Assembly (NCBI GenBank): GCA_023375785.1
Contig: SZWC01000570.1
Span: 55,429 to 76,981, forward strand
Reading direction: 5' to 3'
Length of the DNA: 21,553 nucleotides
From: Penium margaritaceum
Lineage: Eukaryota > Streptophyta > Zygnematophyceae > Desmidiales > Peniaceae
Shown here: positions 1 through 8,442 of the stretch, in pieces
How the letters are laid out: each line of letters opens with the position of its first letter
How positions within the stretch are numbered: the stretch's first letter is position 1
Notes under the pieces: generated by a model
The model's database searches: none
The model's input: the letters and a program-made list of their open reading frames with translations, nothing else
Told to the model about the DNA's origin: nothing
Program-made: the position numbers and the translations under genes

Positions 1-1196
1 CAGTTCGGACCTCTCCGCAACCAGTTCACACCACACCACAATCAGTTCGCACCACTCCGCAACCAGTTCGCACCACTCTGCAACCAGTTCGCACCACTCC
101 GCAACCAGTTCCACCACTGCGCAACCAGTTCGCACCACTCCGGAACCAGTTCGCACCACTCAGCAACCAGTTTGCACCTCTCTGCAACCAATTTGCAGCA
201 CTCCGCAACCAGTTTGCACCACTCTGCAACCAGTTCGCACCACTCGGCAACCTGTTCGCATCCCTTCGCAACCAGTTTACACCACTCCGCAACCAGTTTG
301 CACCATTCTGCAGCGCGTTTGCACCACTCCGCGACCAGTTCGCTCCACTCCGCAACCAGTTCACACCACTCCCCAACCTGTTCGCACCATTCCGCAACCG
401 GTCCGCACCAGTCCGCTACCAGTTCGCACCACTCCACAACCAGTCTGCACCACCCCGCAACCAGTTCGGACCACTCCTCAACCAATTCCCACCACTCCGC
501 AACCAGTTTGCACCACTCCGCGACCAGTTCGCACCAGTCCGCAACCAGTTCGCACCACTCCGCAACCAGTTTGCACCACTCCACAACCAGTCTGCACCAC
601 TCCACAACCAGTACGCACCACTCCGCAATCAGTTCGCACCACTTTGCAACCAGTTCGGACCACTCTGCAACCAGTTGGTACCACTCCGCAACCAGTTCGG
701 ACAACTCGGCAACCAGTTTGTAACACTCCGCAACCAGTTCGCACCACTCCGCAACCAGTTCACACGACTCCGCAACCAGTTCGCACCACTCCGCAACCAG
801 TTCGCATCACTCCACACTCACTTCGCACCACTGCGAAACCAGTTCGCACCACTCTGCAACCAGTTCGCACCACTCCGCAACCAGTTCCCACCACTCCCAA
901 ACCAGTTCGCACCACTCTGCAACCCGTTCGCACCACTCCGCAACCAGTTCGCACCACTCCGCAGCCAGTTCGCACCACTCCGCACCCAGTTCGCACAACT
1001 TCGCAACCAGTTCGCACCACTCTGCAACCAGAGCGCACCACTCCGTCACCAGTCCGCACCACTCCGCAACCAGTTCGAACCACTCCACAACCAGTTCGCA
1101 CCTCTCCGCAACCAGTTCGCACCACTCCGTAACCAGTTCGCACCACTCCGCAACCAGTTCGCACCACTCCGCAACCAGTTCGCACCACTCCGCAAC

Positions 1197-2288
1197 CAGT
1201 TGGTACCACCCCGCAACCAGTTCGCACCACTGCGCAACCAGTTCGTACCACCCCGCAACCAGTTCGCACCACTGCGCAACCAGTTCGTACCACCCCGCAA
1301 CCAGTTCGCACCACTGCGCAACCAGTTCGTACCACCCCGCAACCAGTTCGCACCACTGCGCAACCAGTTCGTACCACCCCGCAACCAGTTCGCACCACTG
1401 CGCAACCAGTTCGTACCACCCCGCAACCAGTTCGCACCACTGCGCAACCAGTTCGTACCACCCCGCAACCAGTTCGCACCACTGCGCAACCAGTTCGTAC
1501 CACCCCGCAACCAGTTCGCACCACTGCGCAACCAGTTCGTACCACCCCGCAACCAGTTCGCACCACTGCGCAACCAGTTCGTACCACCCCGCAACCAGTT
1601 CGCACCACTGCGCAACCAGTTCGTACCACCCCGCAACCAGTTCGCACCACTGCGCAACCAGTTCGTACCACCCCGCAACCAGTTCGCACCACTGCGCAAC
1701 CAGTTCGTACCACCCCGCAACCAGTTCGCACCACTGCGCAACCAGTTCGTACCACCCCGCAACCAGTTCGCACCACTGCGCAACCAGTTCGTACCACCCC
1801 GCAACCAGTTCGCACCACTGCGCAACCAGTTCGTACCACCCCGCAACCAGTTCGCACCACTGCGCAACCAGTTCGTACCACCCCGCAACCAGTTCGCACC
1901 ACTGCGCAACCAGTTCGTACCACCCCGCAACCAGTTCGCACCACTGCGCAACCAGTTCGTACCACCCCGCAACCAGTTCGCACCACTGCGCAACCAGTTC
2001 GTACCACCCCGCAACCAGTTCGCACCACTGCGCAACCAGTTCGTACCACCCCGCAACCAGTTCGCACCACTGCGCAACCAGTTCGTACCACCCCGCAACC
2101 AGTTCGCACCACTGCGCAACCAGTTCGTACCACCCCGCAACCAGTTCGCACCACTGCGCAACCAGTTCGTACCACCCCGCAACCAGTTCGCACCACTGCG
2201 CAACCAGTTCGTACCACCCCGCAACCAGTTCGCACCACTGCGCAACCAGTTCGTACCACCCCGCAACCAGTTCGCACCACTGCGCAAC
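1197..2288. repeat. 42-bp dimer higher-order block, 26 copies
   Basis: Two 21-bp variants alternate: one with CGTACCACCCCGC and one with CGCACCACTGCGC. The 42-bp dimer repeats 26 times (1092 bp). The first copy differs by GGTACC in place of CGTACC; the other 25 (1239-2288) look identical by line-by-line comparison. The flanking units are much more varied. This implies very recent expansion or strong homogenisation of one dimer. The block carries four CpG per 42 bp, without the CpG decay seen around it. Confidence 0.95.
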
Positions 2289-3106
2289 CAGTTCGCACCA
2301 CTCCGCAACCAGTTTGCACCACTCCGCAACCAGTTCGCACCACTCCGTTTGCCGTTTGCACCACTCCACAACCGTTTCGCACCACTCCGCAACCAGTTCG
2401 TACCACTCTGCAACCAGTTCGCACTACTCCGTTACCAGTTTGCACCACTCCGCAACCGGTTCGCACCACTCCGCAACCAGTTTGCACCACTCTGGAACCA
2501 GTTCCCACCACTCCGTTACCAGTTTGCACAACTCCGCAACCAGTTTGATCCACTCGGCAACCAGTTCGCAGCTCTCCGCAACAAGTTCGCACCACTCCGC
2601 AACCAGTTCGCACCACTCCGCAACCAGTTCGTACCACTCCGCAACAAGTTCGCACCACTCCGCAACCAGTTCGTAACACTCCGCAACCAGTTCTCACCAC
2701 TCTGCAACCAGTTCGTACCACTCCGCAACCAGTTCCCACCACTGCGCAACCAGTTCGTACCACCCCGCAACCAGTTCGCACCACTCCACAACCAGTTCGC
2801 ACCACTGCGCAACCAGTTTACACCTCTCCACAAGCAGTTCGCACCACTCCGCAACCAGTTCGCACCACTCCACAACCAGTTCGCACCACTCCACAACCCG
2901 TTCGCACCGTTCCGCAACCAGTTTGACAACTCCGAAACCAGTTCGCACCACTCTGCAACCAGATCGCACCACTCCGTTACCAGTTCGCACCACTCCGCAA
3001 CCAGTTAGAACCACTCCGCAACCAGTACGCACCTCTCCGCAACCCGTTCGCACCACTCCGGAACCAGTTCGCACGACTCCGCAACCAGTTCACACCACTC
3101 CGCAAC

Positions 3107-3379
3107 CAGTTTGCACCACTCCGCAACCAGTTCGCACCACTCCGTTAGCCGTTTGCACCACTCCGCAACCGTTTCGCACCACTCGACAACCAGTTCGCAC
3201 CACTCCTCGACCAGTTCGCACCACTCCGTTACCAGTTTGCACCACTCCGCAACCATTTTGAACCACTCCGCAACCAGTTCGCAGCTCTCCAAAACCAGTT
3301 TGCACCACTCCGCAACCAGTTCGCACCACTCCGCAACCAGTTCGTACCACTCCACAACCAGTTCGCACCACTCCGCAAC
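3107..3379. repeat. Dispersed 273-bp duplication inside the 21-bp array, copy 1
   Basis: Thirteen units carrying unusual variants (CCGTTAGCCG, CCGTTTCGC, CTCGACAAC, CTCCTCGAC, TTTGAACC, CGCAGCTCTCC) recur in the same order 1197 bp later at 4304-4576. I count about five mismatches across 273 bp. A more diverged relative of the first part begins near 2331, with CCGTTTGCCG and CCGTTTCGC. The order of rare variants shows a segmental copy, not chance resemblance. Confidence 0.85.
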
Positions 3380-3421
3380 CAGTTGGCACCACTCCGCAAC
3401 CAGTTCACACCACTCCGCAAC

Positions 3422-3925
3422 CAGTTTGCACCACTCCGCAACCAGTTCGCACCATTCTGCAACCAGTTTGCACAACTCGGCAACTAGTTCGCACCACTCC
3501 GCAACCAGTTCGCACCTCTCCGCAACCAGTTTGCACCACTCCGCAACCAGTTCGTACCACTCCGCAACCAGTTCGCACCCCTCCGCAACCAGTTCGCACC
3601 ACTCCGCAACCCGTTTGCACCACTCCGCAACCAGTTCGCACCATTCTGCAACCAGTTTGCACAACTCGGCAACTAGTTCGCACCACTCCGCAACCAGTTC
3701 GCACCTCTCCGCAACCAGTTTGCACCACTCCGCAACCAGTTCGTACCACTCCGCAACCAGTTCGCACCCCTCCGCAACCAGTTCGCACCACTCCGCAACC
3801 CGTTTGCACCACTCCGCAACCAGTTCGCACCATTCTGCAACCAGTTTGCACAACTCGGCAACTAGTTCGCACCACTCCGCAACCAGTTCGCACCTCTCCG
3901 CAACCAGTTTGCACCACTCCGCAAC
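3422..3925. repeat. 189-bp (9 x 21) higher-order repeat, about 2.7 copies
   Basis: Nine-unit blocks start at 3422, 3611 and 3800; the third breaks off at 3926. Diagnostic units are CACCATTCTGC followed by CACAACTCGGC and then TAGTTCGC in place of CAGTTCGC, seen near 3443, 3632 and 3821. Copies 1 and 2 differ at one base (CAGTTTG against CCGTTTG). The period is close to the 191-bp monomer of the neighbouring satellite, although the sequences are unrelated. Confidence 0.92.
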
Positions 3926-4303
3926 CAGTTTGCACCACTCCACAACCAGTCTGTGCCACTCCGCAAGCAGTTCGCACCACTCCGCAACCAGTTTGCACCA
4001 CTCCGCAACCCGTTCGCACCACTCTGCAACCAGTTCGCACCACTCCGCAACCAGTTTGCACCACTCCGCAACCAGTTCGTAACACTCGGCAACCAGTTGG
4101 CACCACTCCGCAACCAGTTCACAGCACTCCTCAACCAGTTAGCACCACTGCGCAACCAGTTCGCACCACTCCGCAACCTATTCGCACCACTCCGCAACAC
4201 GTTTGCACCACTCCGCAACCAGTTCCCACCACTCCACAATCCGTTCGCAGCCCTCCACAACGAGTTCGCAACACTCCGCAACCAGTTGGCACCACTCCGC
4301 AAC

Positions 4304-4576
4304 CAGTTTACACCACTCCGCAACCAGTTCGCACCACTCCGTTAGCCGTTTGCACCACTCCGCAACCGTTTCGCACCACTCGACAACCAGTTCGCACCAC
4401 TCCTCGACCAGTTCGCACCACTCCGTTACCAGTTTGCACCACTCCGCAACAAGTTTGAACCACTCCGCAACCAGTTCGCAGCTCTCCGCAACCAGTTTGC
4501 ACCACTCCGCAACCAGTTCGCACCACTCCGCAACCAGTTCGTACCACTCCACAACCAGTTCGCACCACTCCGCAAC
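4304..4576. repeat. Dispersed 273-bp duplication inside the 21-bp array, copy 2
   Basis: Second copy of the thirteen-unit block at 3107-3379, displaced by 57 units. Visible differences include TTTACACC for TTTGCACC, AAGTTTGAACC for CATTTTGAACC, and CTCCGCAAC for CTCCAAAAC. It ends directly against the 4 x 273-bp tandem block that starts at 4577, and both are thirteen units long. Confidence 0.85.
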
Positions 4577-5668
4577 CAGTTTGGACCACTCCGCAACCAG
4601 TTCGGACCACTCCGCAACCAGTTCGCACCCCTCCGCAACCAGTTTGCACCACTGCGCAACCCGTTCGCACCACTCCGCAACCTATTCGCACCACTCCGCA
4701 ACCCGTTGGGACCACTCCGCAACCAGTTCAGACCACTCCGCAACCCGTTCGCACCACTCTGCAACCAGTTTGCACCCCTCCGGAACCAGTTCGCACCACT
4801 CTGCAACCTGTTTGTACCACTCCGCACCCAATTCGCACCACTCCGCAACCAGTTTGGACCACTCCGCAACCAGTTCGGACCACTCCGCAACCAGTTCGCA
4901 CCCCTCCGCAACCAGTTTGCACCACTGCGCAACCCGTTCGCACCACTCCGCAACCTATTCGCACCACTCCGCAACCCGTTGGGACCACTCCGCAACCAGT
5001 TCAGACCACTCCGCAACCCGTTCGCACCACTCTGCAACCAGTTTGCACCCCTCCGGAACCAGTTCGCACCACTCTGCAACCTGTTTGTACCACTCCGCAC
5101 CCAATTCGCACCACTCCGCAACCAGTTTGGACCACTCCGCAACCAGTTCGGACCACTCCGCAACCAGTTCGCACCCCTCCGCAACCAGTTTGCACCACTG
5201 CGCAACCCGTTCGCACCACTCCGCAACCTATTCGCACCACTCCGCAACCCGTTGGGACCACTCCGCAACCAGTTCAGACCACTCCGCAACCCGTTCGCAC
5301 CACTCTGCAACCAGTTTGCACCCCTCCGGAACCAGTTCGCACCACTCTGCAACCTGTTTGTACCACTCCGCACCCAATTCGCACCACTCCGCAACCAGTT
5401 TGGACCACTCCGCAACCAGTTCGGACCACTCCGCAACCAGTTCGCACCCCTCCGCAACCAGTTTGCACCACTGCGCAACCCGTTCGCACCACTCCGCAAC
5501 CTATTCGCACCACTCCGCAACCCGTTGGGACCACTCCGCAACCAGTTCAGACCACTCCGCAACCCGTTCGCACCACTCTGCAACCAGTTTGCACCCCTCC
5601 GGAACCAGTTCGCACCACTCTGCAACCTGTTTGTACCACTCCGCACCCAATTCGCACCACTCCGCAAC
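4577..5668. repeat. 273-bp (13 x 21) higher-order repeat, four copies
   Basis: Blocks start at 4577, 4850, 5123 and 5396, each a fixed series of thirteen distinguishable units (TTTGGACC, TTCGGACC, CACCCCTCC, CACTGCGC, CCGTTCGC, CTATTCGC, CCGTTGGGACC, TTCAGACC and so on, ending CAATTCGC). I see no difference among the four copies. At 5669 the next unit has TTTGTACC and the order breaks. Lack of divergence among copies, against strong divergence among units within a copy, is the mark of recent higher-order amplification. Confidence 0.95.
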
Positions 5669-5799
5669 CAGTTTGTACCACTCCGCAACCAGTTTGCACC
5701 CCTCCGCAACCAGTTCGCACCACTCCACAACCCGTTCGCACCAGTCCGCAACCAGTCTGCACCACTCTGCAACCAGTTCGCACTACTCCGTTACCAGTT

Positions 5800-5835
5800 T
5801 GCACCACTCCGCAACCAAACCACTGTCTCTCCCTC
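5800..5835. other. Junction between the 21-bp and the 191-bp satellite
   Basis: The last 21-bp unit starts at 5795. At 5816 the expected CAG reads CAA and the sequence continues as AAACCACTGTCTCTCCCTCTG, the CCCAAACCATTG...CCCTCTG part of a 191-bp monomer. The only shared bases are about AACCA, so the join looks like microhomology or simple end joining. No mobile element or unique DNA lies between the arrays. An assembly chimera cannot be excluded from sequence alone. Confidence 0.85.
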
Positions 5836-6210
5836 TGACCATTTGTGACTCGTATTATGAGTTGTCAACGTTGACCACACACAGTGGATTTCTTTGCTCA
5901 AAGGCAGTACATATGCCTACTTTGGTCGGTCAGTGTGCATTGTAGCCACACGGTGCTAATACTGACTGAATGTCGCTGTACTTGCTAGTTGGTATCTAGT
6001 ATTCCCAAACCATTGGTTCCCCTTCTGACAATTCGTGACCCATATAATGGGTTGTCAACGTTGATCACACATAGTAAAATCAGTTGGTCATGGTAAGTGG
6101 CACATGCGTAATCTGGTTGGTCATTGTGCATGGTAGCCACACCGTTCCATTACTTGTTGAAATTCTTTGTACTTGCTAGTCAATAAATAGCAAATGGTTT
6201 CTCCCTTTGA

Positions 6211-6720
6211 CACCAGTTTGGTTTTTGTTGATTTGTTACGCATAGGTGCCTTCACTGTAATACTCCCTCCCACCCCCCTAGAAGGATGTTCCCTGGACGA
6301 CCTGGAGGACAGATTTGCGACCGCATTATGACACCCCCTCCCCCATCCCCCCACGGCTTAGGCTCGAAGGTAGAGTTGAGGTATCACAACACGCTCCCCC
6401 CCCCCAGGTCGCAAGCCTATTCTATATTGCGCGTACGAGGATTCAAATCCAGGACATACCGCTCCAGAATGTAACTCTATAAGCACTAAGCCAACTCACA
6501 TGGTGTTCATATGATGTCCAACTGACATTATAAGGGTTCATATGGGTAAGGGGCATAAAATAGGGGGTGTAACATTAGAGGGTAGTTTTCAAAAGTATGA
6601 AGGATAAAAAAAGTTAGTTTAATGAAAACAAATTGACGCGGATGGAATTTCATATTTTGCAACTTTGAGCTTGAATAACATCTCAACCATTGCTCTGATT
6701 GACCAGCCGTAAGAAGGAAA
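6211..6720 (-). mobile_element. Non-satellite insert, copy 1 (tRNA-related, SINE-like candidate)
   Basis: The satellite is interrupted between CTCCCTTTGAC on the left and a CACACTGTGAAACTC stretch on the right, replacing roughly 30 bp of monomer g. Read on the minus strand the insert has an AT-rich part (6500-6720), a tRNA-like segment (6431-6500), and a part with G-runs (complement of C-runs near 6331-6350 and 6391-6401) and the complement of GGATGTTCC and GGACGAC. A tRNA-like core with A and B boxes is typical of SINEs, but here it is central, with about 220 bp on each side, and there is no A-tail or clear target-site duplication. It may be an old SINE fused to other DNA. No protein is encoded. 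Confidence 0.6.
6431..6500 (-). other. tRNA-like segment with A and B boxes, insert copy 1
   Basis: On the minus strand, TGGCTTAGTGC (plus 6483-6493) fits the Pol III A box and GATTTGAATCC (within plus 6439-6450) fits the B box GGTTCGAATCC at 9 of 11 positions. About 32 nt separate them, as in an intronless tRNA. The acceptor arm does not pair well and I assign no anticodon, so this is tRNA-derived, not a working tRNA gene. Downstream on the minus strand the first T4 I see is at plus 6076-6079, in the satellite. Confidence 0.65.
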
Positions 6721-7297
6721 GTTGGCTACACACTGTGAAACTCTTCTTCTGACATTCAGTGACACAAGCATACTTTGGTTGGTCATTGTGCATGGTAGCC
6801 ACAGCCTGCCACCACTTATCGAAGGTCTTTGTACTTGCTAATCAATACCGAGTATTCCCAAACGATTGTTTCTCCCTCTGCCCATTTTTGACTTGTATTA
6901 TGAGTTGTGAACGTTGACCACACACACTTAACTTCATTGGTCATGAGCAGTGATGTACGCCTACTTGGGTAGGTCATTGTGCACCGTAGCCACACCGTAC
7001 CAATACATACGAATAATCTTTGTACTTGCTAGAAGATACATAGTGTTTTGGAACCATGTTTTCCCCCTCTGACCATTTGTGACTCATGTTATGGGTTGTG
7101 AACGTTGACCACTCATATTGAAATTCTTTGGTTATGGTTAGTGACATATGCCTACTTTGGTTTGTCAATGTACTTTTTTACCACGTCGTGTCACTACGTA
7201 TAAAAGGTATTTGTGCTTTCTAGTTTATAGCTAGTGTTCCCAAACCATTGTTACCCCCCGCTGACTATCAGTGACTCGTGTTGTGAGTTGTTTTGCT

Positions 7298-8442
7298 GAC
7301 CACATGAAGTGAAGTCGTTGGTCATGGTCGGTGACATATGCATACTTTGGTTGGTCAATGTGCATGGTAGCCACGCTGTGCCACTACATATTGAAGGTAT
7401 ATGTACTTGCTAATCAATAACTAGTATTCAAAACCCATTATCTTCCACCCTGACCGTTTGTGACCCGTGTTATGAGTTGTCAAAGTTTACCACACTGAGT
7501 GACATTATTTGGTCATGGTCTGAGACATATGCCTACTTTGGTTGGTCATCGTGCATGACATCCACACCGTGCCACAACTTATTGAAGGTCCTTGTGCTTG
7601 CTAGTTGATACCTGGTATTCCAAAACCATTGTCTCCCCCTCTGACCATTTGTGACTCCTATTATGAGTTGTTAACGCTGACCACACACAGCGATTTCTTC
7701 GGTCAAACGTAGTACATATGCCTACTTTGGCCGGTCATTAAGCATGGTAGCCATACTGTGCGTATACTGATTGAAGGTCGCTGTACTTGCTAGTTGAGAA
7801 CTGGTATTCACAGACCATTATTTCCCACTCTGACCGTTTTTGACTCATGTTATGATTGGTGTATGTTTACCACCCATATCGAGATTCTTTCATCATGGTC
7901 GGTGACATATGCCTAGTTTGGTTGTTTGGTGTGCATAGTAGCCACATTGTGCCTCTACGTATTGAAGTTTTTTGTCCTTTCTAGTCGATACATAGGTTTC
8001 TTCACCCATTGTCTCTCCCTCTGACCATTTGTGACTCGTGTTATGAGTTGTCAATGTTGACCATACATACTGGACTTCTTCAGTCATAGTCAGTGACGTG
8101 TGCATCCTTTGGTTGGTCACTGTGCACGCTAGCCACACCGTGCCACTACTTGTTAAAAATAGTTCTACTTGCTAGTTGATAACTAGTGCTCCCAACCCAT
8201 AGTTTCCCCCACTGACCATTTGTGACTCGTGTTATGAGTTTTTAACGTTGACGACACACACTAAAATCCGTTTGGTCATCGTTTGTGACATATGTCTACT
8301 TTGGTTTGTCACCGTACATGGTTACCACGCCGTGTCATTATGTATTGAAGGTCTTTGTGCTTTCTTGTTGACAGCCAGTCTTCCCAAACCATTGTTAGCC
8401 CCCTCTGACTATCTGTGAGTCGTGTTGTGAGTTGTAAATGTT
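7298..8442. repeat. Hexamer higher-order repeat unit 1 (a-b-c-d-e-f)
   Basis: A 1145-bp unit from the type-a marker GACCACATGAAGTG to the next one. Types b (CACACTGAGTGACATT with GGTCTGAGACATATG), c, d, e and f follow in order. The b variant CTGAGTGACATT...GTCTGAGACATATG recurs at about 8637-8673 in the next unit, which links the two by exchange. Confidence 0.88.

Larger units (their letters stand above)
1..5816. repeat. 21-bp satellite array (~277 units), open at the left edge
   Basis: Tandem array of a 21-bp unit that begins CAGTTCGCACC and ends CTCCGCAAC. Following the CAG start gives starts at 1-106 in steps of 21, then 126 to 2919 (133 units), then 2939 to 5816 (137 units). Only two units are 20 bp long, at 106-125 and 2919-2938. 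The consensus plus strand has 10 C, 3 G, 5 A and 3 T, so it is strongly strand-asymmetric. Common variants are TTTGCACC, TTCACACC, CTCCACAAC and CTCTGCAAC, all transitions at the two CpG sites. No frame of the consensus contains a stop, so all six frames are open by arithmetic; heptads such as NQFAPLR, PVRTTPQ and HSATSSH are translations of the same DNA. The array continues past position 1. I read it as non-coding satellite DNA; a coding role is unlikely because no single frame is favoured and the two deletions shift it. Confidence 0.97.
5873..7297. repeat. Cassette copy 1: variant monomers c', g, h, i, f' with insert
   Basis: Follows the tail of a b-type monomer (5817-5872). Monomer c' (GGATTTCTTTGCTCAAAGG) leads to g (GTAAGTGGCACATG, CACACCGTTCC, AATAAATAGCAAA), which is broken by a ~510-bp non-satellite insert. 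After it come h (GTGACACAAGCATACTTTGG), i (CATGAGCAGTGATGTA, CTTGCTAGAAGATACATAG) and f', a hybrid whose start resembles type d and whose rest resembles type f. The order matches cassettes at 11473 and 20161. This copy borders the 21-bp array and is the most diverged (for example TGTACTTTTTTACC near 7169). Confidence 0.88.

Noticed and set aside
760..2805. Long minus-strand open frames (TGCGVVR, ELVAEWC and WLRSGAN heptads)
   Set aside because: They are complements of the same satellite in three frames. The open length follows from repeat arithmetic.
675..3008. 777-codon open frame of NQFAPLR-type heptads on the plus strand
   Set aside because: The 21-bp unit is a multiple of three and lacks stops in all frames, so long open frames appear in every frame of both strands. 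There is no conserved frame, no non-repeat domain and no signal of selection, and changes follow CpG decay and not codon positions.
1..5816. CRISPR-like array
   Set aside because: Units are contiguous 21-mers with no unique spacers, and the satellite context is eukaryotic.
1..5816. Telomere-type repeat
   Set aside because: The 21-bp unit has no TTAGGG-like or other known telomeric motif, and the G-poor/C-rich bias alone is not enough.
4203..5945. 580-codon plus-strand open frame crossing the satellite junction
   Set aside because: It reads through the 21-bp array and about 130 bp of the unrelated 191-bp satellite before a stop. The non-repeat tail matches other monomer translations, so it is not a protein terminus.
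6286..6474. 62-codon open frame within insert copy 1
   Set aside because: It spans poly-C and the antisense of the tRNA-like segment, and the homopolymer lengths differ in copies 2 and 3, which would break the frame.
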